This document shows, in pieces, positions 1-11,120 of a DNA stretch of 64,000 bases (within the stretch, counting starts at the first letter, position 1; the number at the start of each line of letters is the position of its first letter). A model generated the notes under the pieces. The model saw only the letters and a program-made list of their open reading frames with translations, was not told the origin of the DNA and searched no databases. Source of the stretch: Panax quinquefolius (taxonomy: Eukaryota; Streptophyta; Magnoliopsida; Apiales; Araliaceae); contig JAINUW010000066.1 of NCBI GenBank assembly GCA_020205615.1, forward strand, positions 62,001 to 126,000, read 5' to 3'. The position numbers were made by a program, and so were the translations under genes.

Positions 1-1859
1 TAGGGTTAGAAAACTTGCTCAATGAAAATTTAGGTTTAGAAACTTGCCTCGTGCGTAGATTACACGTTAATAAAACTCGTTCTTTGATTTAAATCCTACA
101 TATCATTCATGTTCACAACACCAATCAATTATCACGTAATAAACATCACAAGTTTATTCTTTGTCTATCTCGAGTTCATGACTATACTTAGTCAATTACT
201 ACACTTATTGTCAAAAATTAAGACTTCACAAACAATAAGGTAACTATGCATTTGATCATTCAATTCACACATAATTGTGTTATGGACATGTTAAGAATTT
301 ATTTTAACATCTCATTATAGGTCTAACAAGTTTTTATATTCATTAGACTAAGTTACCAACACATCTCTTTACTTGAACACTTTTAAAAACTCATTTATGA
401 CCATATTCGCTAAGTGGTGTACTGTATGCCACTTTTATCTTGGTATTGGCATTGCTGCACCGAGGCAACGTGAAATTTTGAAGACATGGTATTTGCAATG
501 GGCATGGTGGCCTGCGGTGCGAGGTTTACGTTTCGGGTTTCGAGTTGCGGCCATAAAAAACCAGATTTTGATTCTCAGTTCGCGAAGAACACAAAGTTCA
601 GCGAATTCATCACATCTTTAACACTAATTCCACCAAATTAAACATACCCACATGTTATAATTCGTACATAATCATTACCCAACAAATATATAGTGATTTT
701 AATCCATAAAAACATATAATTACAGAATTAAAGCTAGCAAATTGCACTGTTCTTGATGTTCTTGAAGTTTTGAACACAATTTCCTAAAATTCAACACCAC
801 GGATTCGTTATACAACCAAATCCAACCATTCAAATTTCGTTTTGTTCATTTTATCATGCATAATCATATAAGTGTGTGAATTTTGTAGAAAAGTTTATGG
901 TTGACATATTAAAAAAACATACGTATAAGGCCATATGGCCATATTACATACTCTGAAATCTTTTACTATATAATTTCATGAAACTGAAGATATGGAAACG
1001 CATATAATATATATTAAAACATGATATACTACTCGAATCATTACACATATCCCTATAACAACACCCTTTCCCAATTTACAAAGACTTACAGAATAAATGA
1101 AAGCCATATTCATGAAAACTTTAAAAGACGCAAAATAAGAATTTGGGTTAAAGAGAATTACCCAAGCGTTGATAAAATAATAGGAGATGAATTAAACCTT
1201 TCCTCAATAATTCTCAAACACCAAGCAATCTCTCTCAACAATTCTCTCAAACTCTTTCTCTGTGATGTTTTTATCAGACTTAGAAGAATAATAGAAAAGA
1301 AGAAGACGTATGATAAATAGAAAAGGAACTGACACATTGGTGGTCAGTTACCCAGTCATGGGTCCCATGACTGGGGTTAACTGCCCATAACCTCCCTTAG
1401 TGCCATGTTTGGCTAGCAAGAAAATAATTCAAAAACCATTTAATTTAATAAAACATTATCAAATAGTTTAAATAATGTCACACTCCTTTATAAAATAAAT
1501 CAATATCTTATTTAATTTACTTTAAATAAAATATAATGATTTCTCAATAATGCACATAGTCACATAATTAAATTTTCTCATTTAATAATAATATCAATTA
1601 TTAAATCTCTAATTAATAATTAAATTAATTAAAATAACAAAGGCTTATTAAATATTTTTTTTAATTCAATAAGCTCACATAAATACATACATCGAACAAT
1701 AAAATTCTCCACATCAATTTAATAAATATAACATATATAATTAAATTAATCTATCACAACTTCATCAATTAATTAATTAATCTAATAATTAATTCATCGA
1801 AAAATATTTATTCAATCCAATAATTATTTAAATTAAATTACAAAATCTCGGTTGTCACA
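1..1859 (-). mobile_element. Partial long LTR, truncated by the window edge
   Basis: AT-rich sequence whose right end is a retroviral-type LTR terminus (...GGTTGTCACA, read on the minus strand as TGTGACAACC...). The opening bases (two 'aacttgc' motifs near 12 and 45) resemble the middle of the family B LTRs near 45990 and 56150, so I read it as a minus-oriented LTR of a related family. Its right end abuts a plus-strand gypsy 3' tail and not its own polypurine tract, so it is an outer LTR end or a solo LTR. The small ORFs in it (for example 373-621 and 1021-1320) have no recognisable domain and are not called as genes. Confidence 0.55.
1347..1381. repeat. Near-perfect inverted repeat (hairpin)
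   Basis: The arm CAGTCATGGG (1353-1362) is followed by a single T and the exact complement CCCATGACTG. The stem extends outward through GTTACC/GGGTTAAC with one bulge. It lies inside the LTR fragment. Confidence 0.8.
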
Positions 1860-1869
1860 GAATTTTTAT

Positions 1870-1882
1870 AAGGGGGGAAGGA
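1870..1882 (+). other. Polypurine tract of a plus-strand gypsy element
   Basis: AAGGGGGGAAGGA sits directly before the LTR start TGTGACAACCC. It is preceded by 'aatttttataagg', the usual end of the pol frame in this family. It is the second-strand primer site and shows that the LTR to its right is a 3' LTR. Confidence 0.8.
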
Positions 1883-4800
1883 TGTGACAACCCGGAAATC
1901 CGGATTGTCCAGAAATTAAGATTTAAAGAATTAGTTATTAATAAAATAATTTTTTATTAATATTATTTTGTGCTATGTGTTTATTAATCGTTCTATAACC
2001 TAGAATGATTATTAATCGGGAGGATTCTGGCTACGAGCTAGATTGAATGAGTAAGAATTTTCAAGACGAAAATAAAAAATTTCTGAAAACAAAATATTTT
2101 CGGGAAAAAAGACGAAATAGGCACTATTCACTTGACGAAACCTAAGGGTTAGGGTTTAAATAACCTAAGCCATTCCGAGAGTTCGGTATGTCAGAATGAC
2201 ATTCCGTCGAAAGATTTGACGATAATATGTCGTGAAAAGTTAAGTAAGCCGATAAAAGTTTTTCTCAAAAAACGTGCAGAAATCGGACAAAATAAAAATG
2301 ACGAAAAGTATTGTTATGTACTTTTTATTCGTTTAGCTACGTTAGAGGAAAATATGAAGGAAAATGCTTGACACCAAAAAGTGTTTTTCAGTTTTTTGTA
2401 AATTCGAAGAATACGTAAAAGTTAATCAGTAAAGGAAAGACGAAATATCTAAAAATATTTGGATTTCGAGAATCGCTGTTTTTAAAACTGTCGAACGAAA
2501 CCCAAAAGACGGAACTACGAAACTTAAGGGCTAAGAAAACTTGAGGGCTAAGTTAACTTAGTCCTTAAGCCTTGAATAGTAAGGAGGTTAGGGAGGGCGA
2601 AATGACTAAAATTCCCCTAGCCTTTGTTTTCTATATAAACAAGCCTTAAGCCCATTTGATTGATTGAAAATTTCAACCAACACTTGAGAGAGAAAGAGAG
2701 AGAGTTCGGATGGGAGAAGAGGAAGAAGAGGAAGAGGAAAGGCTTGCTGGAGTGCACGCTTTGTCCGATGGAAGGAGATTAATGAAGAACGGTAATCTGA
2801 ACCCTAGTTTCTTCTAATTTTCTTTAAGTTTAATATGTTCAAAAACATAACTTAATGAAGATAATAAGTAGATTAAGTTAGAAATGATTTCATATGGTTG
2901 AAATCGTATGAAAATTAAGAAATAAGAATTAGAAGTTTATTTTATAAATTTCTTAAGGAAGTATAAGATTCGTATGGATTTTGAGGATCCGAATGAATCT
3001 TATGAATGAGTATTCTAAATAAGTAAGGAATGAAGCTCTATAACATCAAATTCCAAGTCAAAGTTAAATTGTAATCCAAAATATCGATTAAAAATGAAGA
3101 ACGAACGAAGAACATGAAGAACACGCGAAGAACATAAAGAACGTTGTTGATGGACAAATTTAAAACCATCGTAGTATAATTGTTGTTGATTGACAAATTT
3201 AAAACCATTGTGTATAAGTTAGATGCTTATTGCTTGGTTAGGAACGGTAGAGACATTCATGAAGAACGGATTAAAACTGATCTATAACAAAGTTATGAGA
3301 AAAAATTCGTAAAAGACGAGTGAGAATTAGAAAGTTAGTAAATGAACCCAAACGTGTAGGGTTTCATAAAAAAGTAAGAGAACGTATAAAATGTGAGTCG
3401 TATACTCAAGATCAAACAAATTCTGAGTTCGTATAACCGAATTATGGACGAACGAACGAAGAACGTTAATAATGTAAAACGAATAAAGGGCGATTATTAA
3501 GCCAATGGAATGGCATGTTAATGGATTCAGAACAAATTTCTGTCCATGGGTAATCAATTTACATAAGATAAGGAAGAAAATGGCTTTGGAATGACCTCGT
3601 TCTGAGTTATAACGAAGAAGTTATGAGATCAGAAAGTAAGCGTCTCAAAATGAAGTTAACACTTAGAAAAAATTTTGAGAAGAAGGGCTTGGCGCCGCGG
3701 CGCCAGACATGCCTTGTAAGGTGGCACTGTAGCACCAGACCGGAGAGCCAGACACTGTTAACTCGCACCGCATCATGAGTCTTAGTGAAGAGAGGAAATA
3801 AAGTACCGTCTGAGGAAAAAGGCCGAAGAATGAGCTTTTAAGTGCTCAACTGCTGGGGGATGTGCAAGAAAGAAATATGAACATGTAGTTCGCCTAATGA
3901 AACACTTAATCAAGTGTTTAAAACCTTTAATGAAGGTTAAACAGAAAGATTAACCAAGATTAAAAGAATGTAATTGTGGATTACGGAACCGAGATCCGGG
4001 GATCGTAGTCGCAATAAACGAACGTGAGGGATTGCTGTGATTGTGATTCCTTAGACGTTGAGTGACGAAAGTAATGAATAACATTTCGATGTTATGTTGT
4101 GGTAATGAGAGATAAGTGTAAAGCGTATAGATGTTGTGAATGCAACGTTGTTATGATGAACGATCGGTCTTAGCATACAACGATCGGTATGGCTTCGACA
4201 TTAAGAAAGAATAAAGAACATGGGGTTCTTGGGATGGATAACGATTGAAAGCGATTAAAACCTTGAGTAAAGGTTGAATGAGAGGTAAAGAGATGAGCAA
4301 CGTGAACGTTGAATACATAAACGATCCTCGTGAATCGTATTTGCGTTGAACGAACGTGCTAAGTATACCCTGGTTATATGACATAGACGTTGACAAAGGT
4401 AGTAAGTAATATATGAATGGTATCGAGAAAGCCGCATCGAACGGTAATAAGATTAATGAAAGCCAAATGTGAGTCGGATAAGAATGATTCTTGAGGTATG
4501 GCAATTACTTGCCAGAAAGCCAAAGGGAATAAGAAATTAATTAACGAACATTATAGTTAATAGTTCGTATAAGTTAAGATAAATTTAGGTTGTGGTACAA
4601 TCGTAACCTTTGATGGTTGACATATGGGAGCTGGGCTAAACAATTCCTTCAGAGAGCGAAGGTATTTACGAAACTGGCAACCGATCTAACTCACTGTGAT
4701 GGCAGTGTAGATGAGACGAGAACTTGTTTGTTGGTTGTTTGTAGGAAACCACTCAAAGTACCATATGGACTACCAGTAAAGAAGCGATGTGTGCTGAGTC

Positions 4801-5922
4801 CTAGAGAAGTTATAAAAAGAAGATAAGAATGTAAATCATCAAAGGTGAAGAACGTTTTGAGTAAGACATCTCCGTATGTTATGAAGCCATAAACCGGTAA
4901 TGAAAGTTAGTCGCGTAAAATTATATTGCATGAACACGAACCCTAAGAAGTAAAGTTAAGTAAACCAATATGTAAGTCAAGTATATGACTAATTGGTGTA
5001 TGTGTTATATAGGAATTGAAATGAGCAGTTTGGCATAAGCTGTAGCTGGGCGTAAGGCAAGTTTCCTAACTTCATTCATATTTTAAATGAATGCTAGTTT
5101 CTTAAACTTCTCAGATGTTGAACTTGAGAAGTTCTGTCTATGTGCGAATGTGCGATATTTGTACAAGGTGGTAGAATGTATGAGGCCTTGTGCCATAATT
5201 TGAACACTTCAGTGTTTCTGTGAGATAAAATGTTCTATAATTGAACTGTTCAATAAAAGAATGTTCTGTTTATACATGAATCGTTATTCTTAAGTCTGTG
5301 CTATTGATTCTAGCCAGACAGAATGTGTATGAAAGAGAGTAGAGAATGAAAGTATTTCAAAGTAAAGGTGACTAATGTTTTAAAATGATAGGAATCGAGA
5401 TTATTCTTATTGTTCAAGCTGCTTCAAAACCTTTGTTCAGTTATCGAAGTTCCAAAGGAATGAAACTCTTGAAGTTGTATGTTCAACTGCTAAGACTTGC
5501 TGAGCAATTGAATGCTTAAACTTGTTTTAAATGAAAAACATTTTCAGCGAACAGTGTTAGCAGAATTTAAGGATCCCGTAAGGATCAAGCTGATGGTATC
5601 CAGATGAAGTGCTATTAAGAATGTGAATGAGCGAGAAGATCAAGTGAAGACTTGTAATGTAGAAAGATGAAAATTAAACTATAGACTAGTTTAATGAACG
5701 GTTATGTATCCTTGGTGGCGGATAAAAGTCACTATTGTAAGATGAAAGGAATAATGTAATTATCATTATTTGTAATGAGAAAGGTTATAAGGTTTTAGAA
5801 CATGGGAATTTAGAATGTATGTTATTATATTTCAGTATATAATGATGTATGTTTGGATGAATGATGTACTCGTAACGTATGGAATCCGGGTGTGAAGATA
5901 GACCGGATTTTGGGGCGTTACA
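1883..5922 (+). mobile_element. Long 3' LTR (4.04 kb), family C-related
   Basis: Starts TGTGACAACCCGG right after a polypurine tract and ends ...TTTTGGGGCGTTACA, giving clean TG...CA termini. The interior has a TATA box near 2632, then a GA-rich leader. A block near 2540-2610 (ttaagcc / aaggaggttaggg) is shared, in reverse complement, with the family C LTRs at 23640 and 31290. The matching internal region and 5' LTR are missing to the left, where another LTR abuts. The short ORFs inside (3327-3557, 4151-4504, 4617-4826) show no domain and are treated as chance. Confidence 0.75.
2632..2639 (+). promoter_or_regulatory. Putative LTR TATA box
   Basis: TATATAAA followed within about 60 bp by a (GA)-rich leader-like tract. 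Its place within the LTR fits a retrotransposon promoter. This is inference only. Confidence 0.45.
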
Positions 5923-6155
5923 GTCCTCACTATTCTGTGAAATAATGTGATAATAAATGTACCGAGGACTCCATTTGTGTTTGAATACTATCTAGAAGAT
6001 AATATTCTTGTTAAAGCTCTCAACTATGTTATAGTGTGATAATAAATGTACTGAGAACTACATTTGAGTTGTATAATTAAGTTTGTATTCGATTTATGTA
6101 CCATGTATTTTTCGACTTAAGATGGGTGATGTATACCTGTTTTGGGAGCGTCACA
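5923..6155 (+). mobile_element. Family A LTR, 3' terminal fragment
   Basis: Begins 'gtcctcactattctgtgaaat', matching the end of the family A LTRs at 60218 and 62163. It ends with the family A terminus (gatgtatacctgttttgggagcgtcaca). The 4-kb LTR to its left interrupts or truncates it. Confidence 0.75.
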
Positions 6156-6590
6156 TCAATTATTGATTAAATAATATAAAATAATGATATTGTGACAATA
6201 ATTGAATCGATAATATGAGAGATATTATGCAGAAATTACTATAGCAATAATTGAGTATAACTGAGTGACTTCTCACGTAAGCATCAATAATCAATATTAT
6301 GTGCTACTTTGTAACCGCAACGCCAGACATTGCATTTTTACCAATAGGGTAGTTCAATGGTTTAACGGTAAAATTTTCGTAGATTATTTTATAAAAGATA
6401 ATTATGTCATTTTCTAACTATGACAATACTTCCGTTTTGGGGTCCACCAATGATTGTGCCACACTACGAATATTCCCTGTTAAAACGAATATTCCCCACA
6501 ACTATAACATTATATCATATCCACAACATAATATTCAAAAAAATATTTTGAGAAAAATTATTCTTTATTCATAAAAGTTGGGGTCTTACA
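6156..6590 (-). mobile_element. Family A LTR, 5' terminal fragment, opposite orientation
   Basis: Matches the family A minus-strand LTR at about 16510-17017, sharing blocks such as 'tgacaataattgaatc' and 'gggtccaccaatgattgtg'. It ends GGGTCTTACA, the reverse complement of the family start TGTAAGACC. It lies tail to tail with the plus-strand fragment 5923-6155, so the two cannot be one simple LTR. Confidence 0.7.
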
Positions 6591-7266
6591 TTTAATATTA
6601 ATGTTTATTTAAACTTTTAATTCCTTTCTTAGTTTCTAGAATACACATATATTTAATCATTTATATATTACAATTACATATGATTTCACTGTATTATTAG
6701 GTACCTTATATTAGCATAATGTACTTTTATCCTAAGTTTCATTAGTGTCACACATATAACAAGAGTGTTCCATTTTATTTCTAAAGTAGAAAATTAATTA
6801 TCTCCAATCGATCATTGGCGCTAGTTGACGCATGATTTATCTTCTGGAGGGAGGCAAGACTGCAGATACTCTGGCAAGCAAGCAAACTAGTTTAGCTTCA
6901 AACCAGTTTTAACATCCATCTCCACAATCCTTTTACAAAACATGAATTAATTGTCATATTGGTGATATTACTAGTTTAAGAGTGTATTCCTTATATGGAA
7001 TCACATAATTATAGGCAATTAATTAATATTCTTTAATAACTATCAATTAACTGATTGCCTTAACAATTCTTTCGTTAATTAATATAATCACTACTATTTC
7101 TCATCACGGTTCCACATAAGGCATTTCAACGTGTTTTTTACAACTCCACATTAATCACTTTAATATAATTGAGTTAACTCATTTCCTAACATGAAATCAT
7201 TTTCATTCAAATAAATATTTATTTCCATTAATATATTCATAAGACATGGAAATTCTCGGGTATTAC
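6591..7266 (-). mobile_element. 3' LTR remnant of the gypsy element to its right
   Basis: Its right end, CTCGGGTATTACA, is immediately followed by the reverse complement of a polypurine tract, which defines a minus-strand 3' LTR. The left part is cut off by the family A fragment. No coding content is seen in this 676-bp stretch. Confidence 0.65.
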
Positions 7267-7280
7267 ATCCTCCCCCCTTA
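7267..7280 (-). other. Polypurine tract (minus strand)
   Basis: TCCTCCCCCCTTAT on the plus strand, i.e. a purine run on the minus strand, lies between the end of the pol frame and the LTR. It sets the orientation of the element. Confidence 0.8.
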
Positions 7281-7752
7281 TAAAAATTTCGTCCCGGAAT
7301 TGCTATAAGGTTACACTAGATGGGGATAATCCTGCATCATCCTATCTTCTATTTCCCACGTAGCCTCTTTAACGTTGTGGTTACGCCAAAGTACTTTTAC
7401 AGAAGAAATGACTTTGTTCCTTAAGGTTTTCTCCTTCCTATCTCGAATTTGGGCAGGAATTTCTTCATATCCTATTCTTCTCCACTTGAATGGGTTCATA
7501 AGAAATCACATGCTTGTAATCAGGCTTGTAAGGTCATAACACGGATATGTGAAACACTTTGTGAATGTGCTCCAACTCGGGTGGTAATGCAACTTTGTAT
7601 GCCACCTTGCCCACTCGTTTCAGTATCTTGAACGGTCCTATGAATATTGAACTCAGTTTTCCTTTATTACCGAAATAGATCTTTCCCTTCCATGGAGATA
7701 CTTTTAAGAATACAAAACAGCCGACTTTAAAATCTCGGTCTTGTCGATTCAA
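7281..7752 (-). pseudogene. Gypsy pol C-terminus: integrase GPY/F module and chromodomain
   Basis: The 3' end of a Ty3/gypsy polyprotein. Residues encoded at 7752-7534 give the integrase C-terminal module, including IGPFKILKRVGKVAYKVALP and 'HKVFHISVL'. A second piece at 7499-7311 (WRRIGYEE..., VKVLWRNH, ATWEIEDRM, YPHLV) is the chromodomain-like tail that directs integration of chromoviruses into heterochromatin. The two pieces are separated by a frame change near 7500-7530, and no single ORF spans them. The order C-terminus, polypurine tract, LTR is normal for the family. Tekay/Del-like assignment is from general similarity of these motifs, not a database search. Confidence 0.8.
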
Positions 7753-7854
7753 ATCTGTGTACTTTTTCTAGTGATCTTGAGCTACTACTAGTCTGGCCCT
7801 TATCACTATCACCACGACTGCGGTTTGTTGTACTAACTCTGGTCCGAGTATTCA

Positions 7855-8535
7855 TCATTCTCTGACTTCGTCCCAATATAATGGCATTCTACACTTCCTT
7901 CCGTAAAGAGCTTCGTACGGTGGCATGCCGATACTCGCATGGTAACTATTATTATACACAAATTCAACTAAGGGTAGGTGGTCGTCCCAATTTCCCTTGA
8001 AGTCCATCACGCAAGTCCTAAGCATGTCCTCCAGCATTTACAGAATTTTACTCTCTTGCAAGCTTTTATAGAATTTTGACGTGAAACGCGGGTCTCGGTC
8101 AGAATTAATTGATACTGGCACTCCATGTCGTGAAATAATTTCTTTTTCATACAGATTTGCTAACTGATTTAAACTATTGTGGATCTTGATCAGTAGAAAA
8201 TGTGCGGTCTTTGTAAGTCTATCCACGATAACCTAAATGGCATCAAAACCTTTCTGTGTGACTGGAAGTCCTACCATGAAATCCATCGTAATGTGCTCCC
8301 ATTACTACTCTAGTATTTTCAATGGTTACAGTAAACCACTCAGTCGCTGATGCTCCGTTTTTACGCGTTGGGAAGTCAAACATCTATTAACGCACGCTGC
8401 GACTTCCTGTTTCAAATTGGGCCACCAAAAATGTTGCCTCAAGTCTCGGTATATCTTAGTGCTTCCCGGATGAACGGAATACGTTGTATTGTGTTCCTCG
8501 TGCAAAATATCTTCTCTTAATTCGGTTCCAGTCAA
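7855..8535 (-). pseudogene. Gypsy integrase, zinc-binding and catalytic core, broken
   Basis: Reading leftward: an H2C2 zinc-binding domain (8535-8326; 'REDILHEEHNTTYSVHPGSTK...HFWWPNLKQEV' with the C-x2-C pair altered to CVNRCLTSQ), then the core domain (8226-7855). The first catalytic Asp lies in [10 protein letters not shown] and the second in [12 protein letters not shown]. The segment that should carry the third catalytic residue (the Glu before TLEDMLR) is missing: the frame runs from LQESKIL into a stop and resumes at [13 protein letters not shown]. Integrase inserts retrotransposon cDNA into the chromosome. This copy cannot be active because of the missing Glu, the stop and the frame breaks. 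The neighbours (RNase H to the right, GPY/F module to the left) are in normal order. Confidence 0.85.
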
Positions 8536-8844
8536 AATTTCTCTTCCTCATTTTCTGTAATCCTTTCGTTGATCTTCTCACATTCTTCATCTTTCTTCTG
8601 TGCTTCTTTTACTCTATCCAACAATGTCGGACAAGCTTCCATTACAAATAACTTCTCTTCAGACCTCTCCAATCCCTTTACCTCTATTTCCAATTTATCC
8701 ATTTCTCTGATTAACTCTTCTTGAGTCATCAATTGAAATAACTTCTCCCTTCCTTTCCTACTTAGCGCGTCGGCCACTACATTCGTTTTCCCCGGGTGAT
8801 AAAGAATATCGCAATCATAATCCTTAATTCCAACCACTTTCTCT
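8532..8844 (-). pseudogene. Gypsy RNase H C-terminal part, cut by CACTA-1
   Basis: Encodes the end of the RNase H domain, with IKDYDCDILYHPGKTNVVAD and ALSRKGREKL, followed by the charged linker that leads to integrase. RNase H removes the RNA strand during reverse transcription. The upstream part of the domain is not adjacent. It resumes at 13902-13954 on the far side of the CACTA element, where KSLKYIFTQKEFNI is encoded. In intact relatives that motif lies directly before the RKW residues encoded at 8834-8844. The split marks the transposon insertion point. Confidence 0.85.
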
Positions 8845-8864
8845 CACTACAACAAAAAGGCTTA

Positions 8865-9175
8865 TCGGCGATCGCGACATCAATGATCAGATACGGTCGC
8901 AGATGCATATTCATGACCGTGTATGTGGTCGCTGATATGAGTCGCAGATAATCTGGTCGATGGAAGGACATCAGCGACCAACAATAGCTTTAATCAATTA
9001 TTAGCGACCACAATTAGCGACCGATACCGTCACTATTATGACTTATGCTGAGTCATTTTTCATGCGTGACATGTCACACGTGTCAGCGACCAATAATAGC
9101 GACAATGAAGAATCGATAGATTCAAAGAAGTCGGGTTGGCGATCCGACATAGCTTTTTAGCGACCGCATGCGGGT
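8865..9175. repeat. Left subterminal repeats of CACTA-1
   Basis: Repeated 'gcgacc/ggtcgc' hexamer-type motifs in both orientations, including 'agcgaccgcatgcggg'. In En/Spm elements such motifs are the transposase-binding sites. Confidence 0.65.
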
Positions 9176-9264
9176 TCTTGATGCTTTTTTTTTTTAAATT
9201 TTTGCCTATTTTATTGATTTCCCAAAAATAACCTGCTTTGTACCTGCTTTCAATCCCAACACAG

Positions 9265-9266
<2 letters not shown>

Positions 9267-9319
<53 letters not shown>
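9267..9319. repeat. (AT)n microsatellite
   Basis: About 53 bp of uninterrupted AT dinucleotides. It produces a meaningless Tyr-Ile run in the overlapping minus-strand ORF, which I do not call as a gene. Confidence 0.95.
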
Positions 9320-9321
<2 letters not shown>

Positions 9322-9662
9322 AGCATCCATATTAACATCCATCCAATACAATACAAAACATTCATCCATGAATAAACATTCATCCAATACAATACAAAAC
9401 ATTCATCCAACACAATATAATCGATATCGTAAACATCCATATAAACTAATACAATTGTCCAAAGAATGAATCTAAAAGAGTACAAGGCTTTAAAAATCTA
9501 AAAAAATAAGTCTAGCGCTTCTTCATGGATCATCCAAATTAGGATCTCTGTAATTATCAAAGTAATAAAACATATATGTTACATATAAGTAAGACATTGA
9601 CTCGAGAGACTATAAACATATAAGACAATGTAGCTAAACAATAAACGATATATATATATACC

Positions 9663-11120
9663 GCGCCTGTTGTTGTCTTTGCTTGCTCACCGCTCCTCGC
9701 TGCTTGCCACGCCGCCATCGCCTCCGTCAACTCATCAAGACTAAGAGACTGCAGATGCCCGCCCAGTATACGAAGAAGATCACGATCCTGACAGATCGCT
9801 CTCACACAGTCAGCAAGAGTATGATAAGGTGGATAACTCACGATATTTGTGTAGATCGGGTGGCGAGATGCTCGTGCCATCGATGGTCGGTGTCGTCTTT
9901 GTCCTTGGCCTTTGACATAATTTTTCTTCACGATGGACGCCCTCTCCCATAATTCTTGATCAATCGACATGGACGCGGGTGCCTTCAGGTGATAGCTTTC
10001 GTTCATTAAGCCCTTATAAGTGTCCTGTCGGAAGATGAACAATTAAATAGTTAAAATAAATAAAAAAAATACTAAAGAAGGTCGTTATAATTTATAAACA
10101 ACATATTAGGATAAAGTGAACTTATTACCGCTATCCGAGCGACTTGTGTAGACCATCGCGGGTGGCTACATACACATCCAACCAATTGATAGGTTGACCT
10201 AGAGACCCGAGACTCCTATAGTTCATTTTCTCATATTATTATGTAAACATATGATATTTTAGCTACAAAAGATGACTATAAAGATAACATACGTGCCACA
10301 GCGGCAATGTCTTTGTCAGTTTGTGATATCTTTCTTTGCCGACGCGCGTGCCTTTGCTTTCTCGTAGTCGATACACCGAGGATCTCATTCGAGGTGTAGT
10401 CTTGCGGCCTCTTGACCCAGCTCTCGCCTCTCCATCTGGTCACACATCTCGCACCTATATGGGTCAGACGCATCACTGGGGCTATGCTCATCATATATAC
10501 CGCTCACCCCATCCCGGATGGTCAATCTCGAGATTGTCAGAGGGGCTTTTGTCGCTCCTTGTTCAAATTATCTTTAGTTAAATGCAGACTTACGCGAATA
10601 GTGTTCGAATAAGCGATGCATGTGCATCGTCGTCCCATCTATATCGCTTTTTGCAAATAAAACAACAATAATAATATTAAAAGCGTTATATTACTAAACA
10701 ATATTATTTGATTAACTACGACATTATCTATCGAGTGATCAAAAATATACACGAAATTCAGCCCAAATGCAGATCCTTATGGGCGAGAGGTGTGTCGCCC
10801 ACGTAATCACCGGGCGTGAAGCGATTCGTGCTTATAATTGTGAAATGCACTTCATAATTTTACTATCTTGAAAATCACTACAATATACAATAATTTATAT
10901 TAAAACCCTTACATTTAAATCACTACTATATTTATAAAATGAAAATATTCAACCCTTATATATATATATATGATGTTTAACTTACGTGCTATCACGGAGG
11001 AGGACGGATCTCAGTATAAGAATGCGATCATCCGGATTAGCGGGGCCTTCGACACATGATTGGGGTTCCCAATCCAACCCAAGGCGCTTTCGTCTTTGCG
11101 AAGTTCGAAGACATCTATAA
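9663..11120 (-). pseudogene. CACTA-1 internal gene remnants (exon-like pieces)
   Basis: Several protein-like segments on the minus strand have plausible plant splice sites. The clearest is about 120 codons at 10024-9663, with an acceptor CGACAG at its start and a donor GCG|GTATAT at its end. It contains HTLADCVRAICQDRDLLRI and LGGHLQSLSLDELTEAMAAW, which read like real protein. A short open exon lies at 10213-10129, and further segments are near 10560-10276 (QPD-like basic tract RKQRHARRQRK), 10860-10750 and 11120-10980. I do not recognise the family with certainty. Position inside a CACTA element suggests a TNP1-type protein that binds subterminal repeats. Stops and frame changes between the pieces make it a likely pseudogene. 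Confidence 0.45.

Noticed and set aside
4151..4504. 117-codon minus-strand ORF within the 4-kb LTR
   Set aside because: Hydrophobic but without a domain; it lies wholly inside an LTR and overlaps another ORF in a different frame.
9060..9485. 141-codon minus-strand ORF with a Tyr-Ile repeat
   Set aside because: Created by the (AT)n microsatellite inside the CACTA-1 subterminal region; no protein-like composition.
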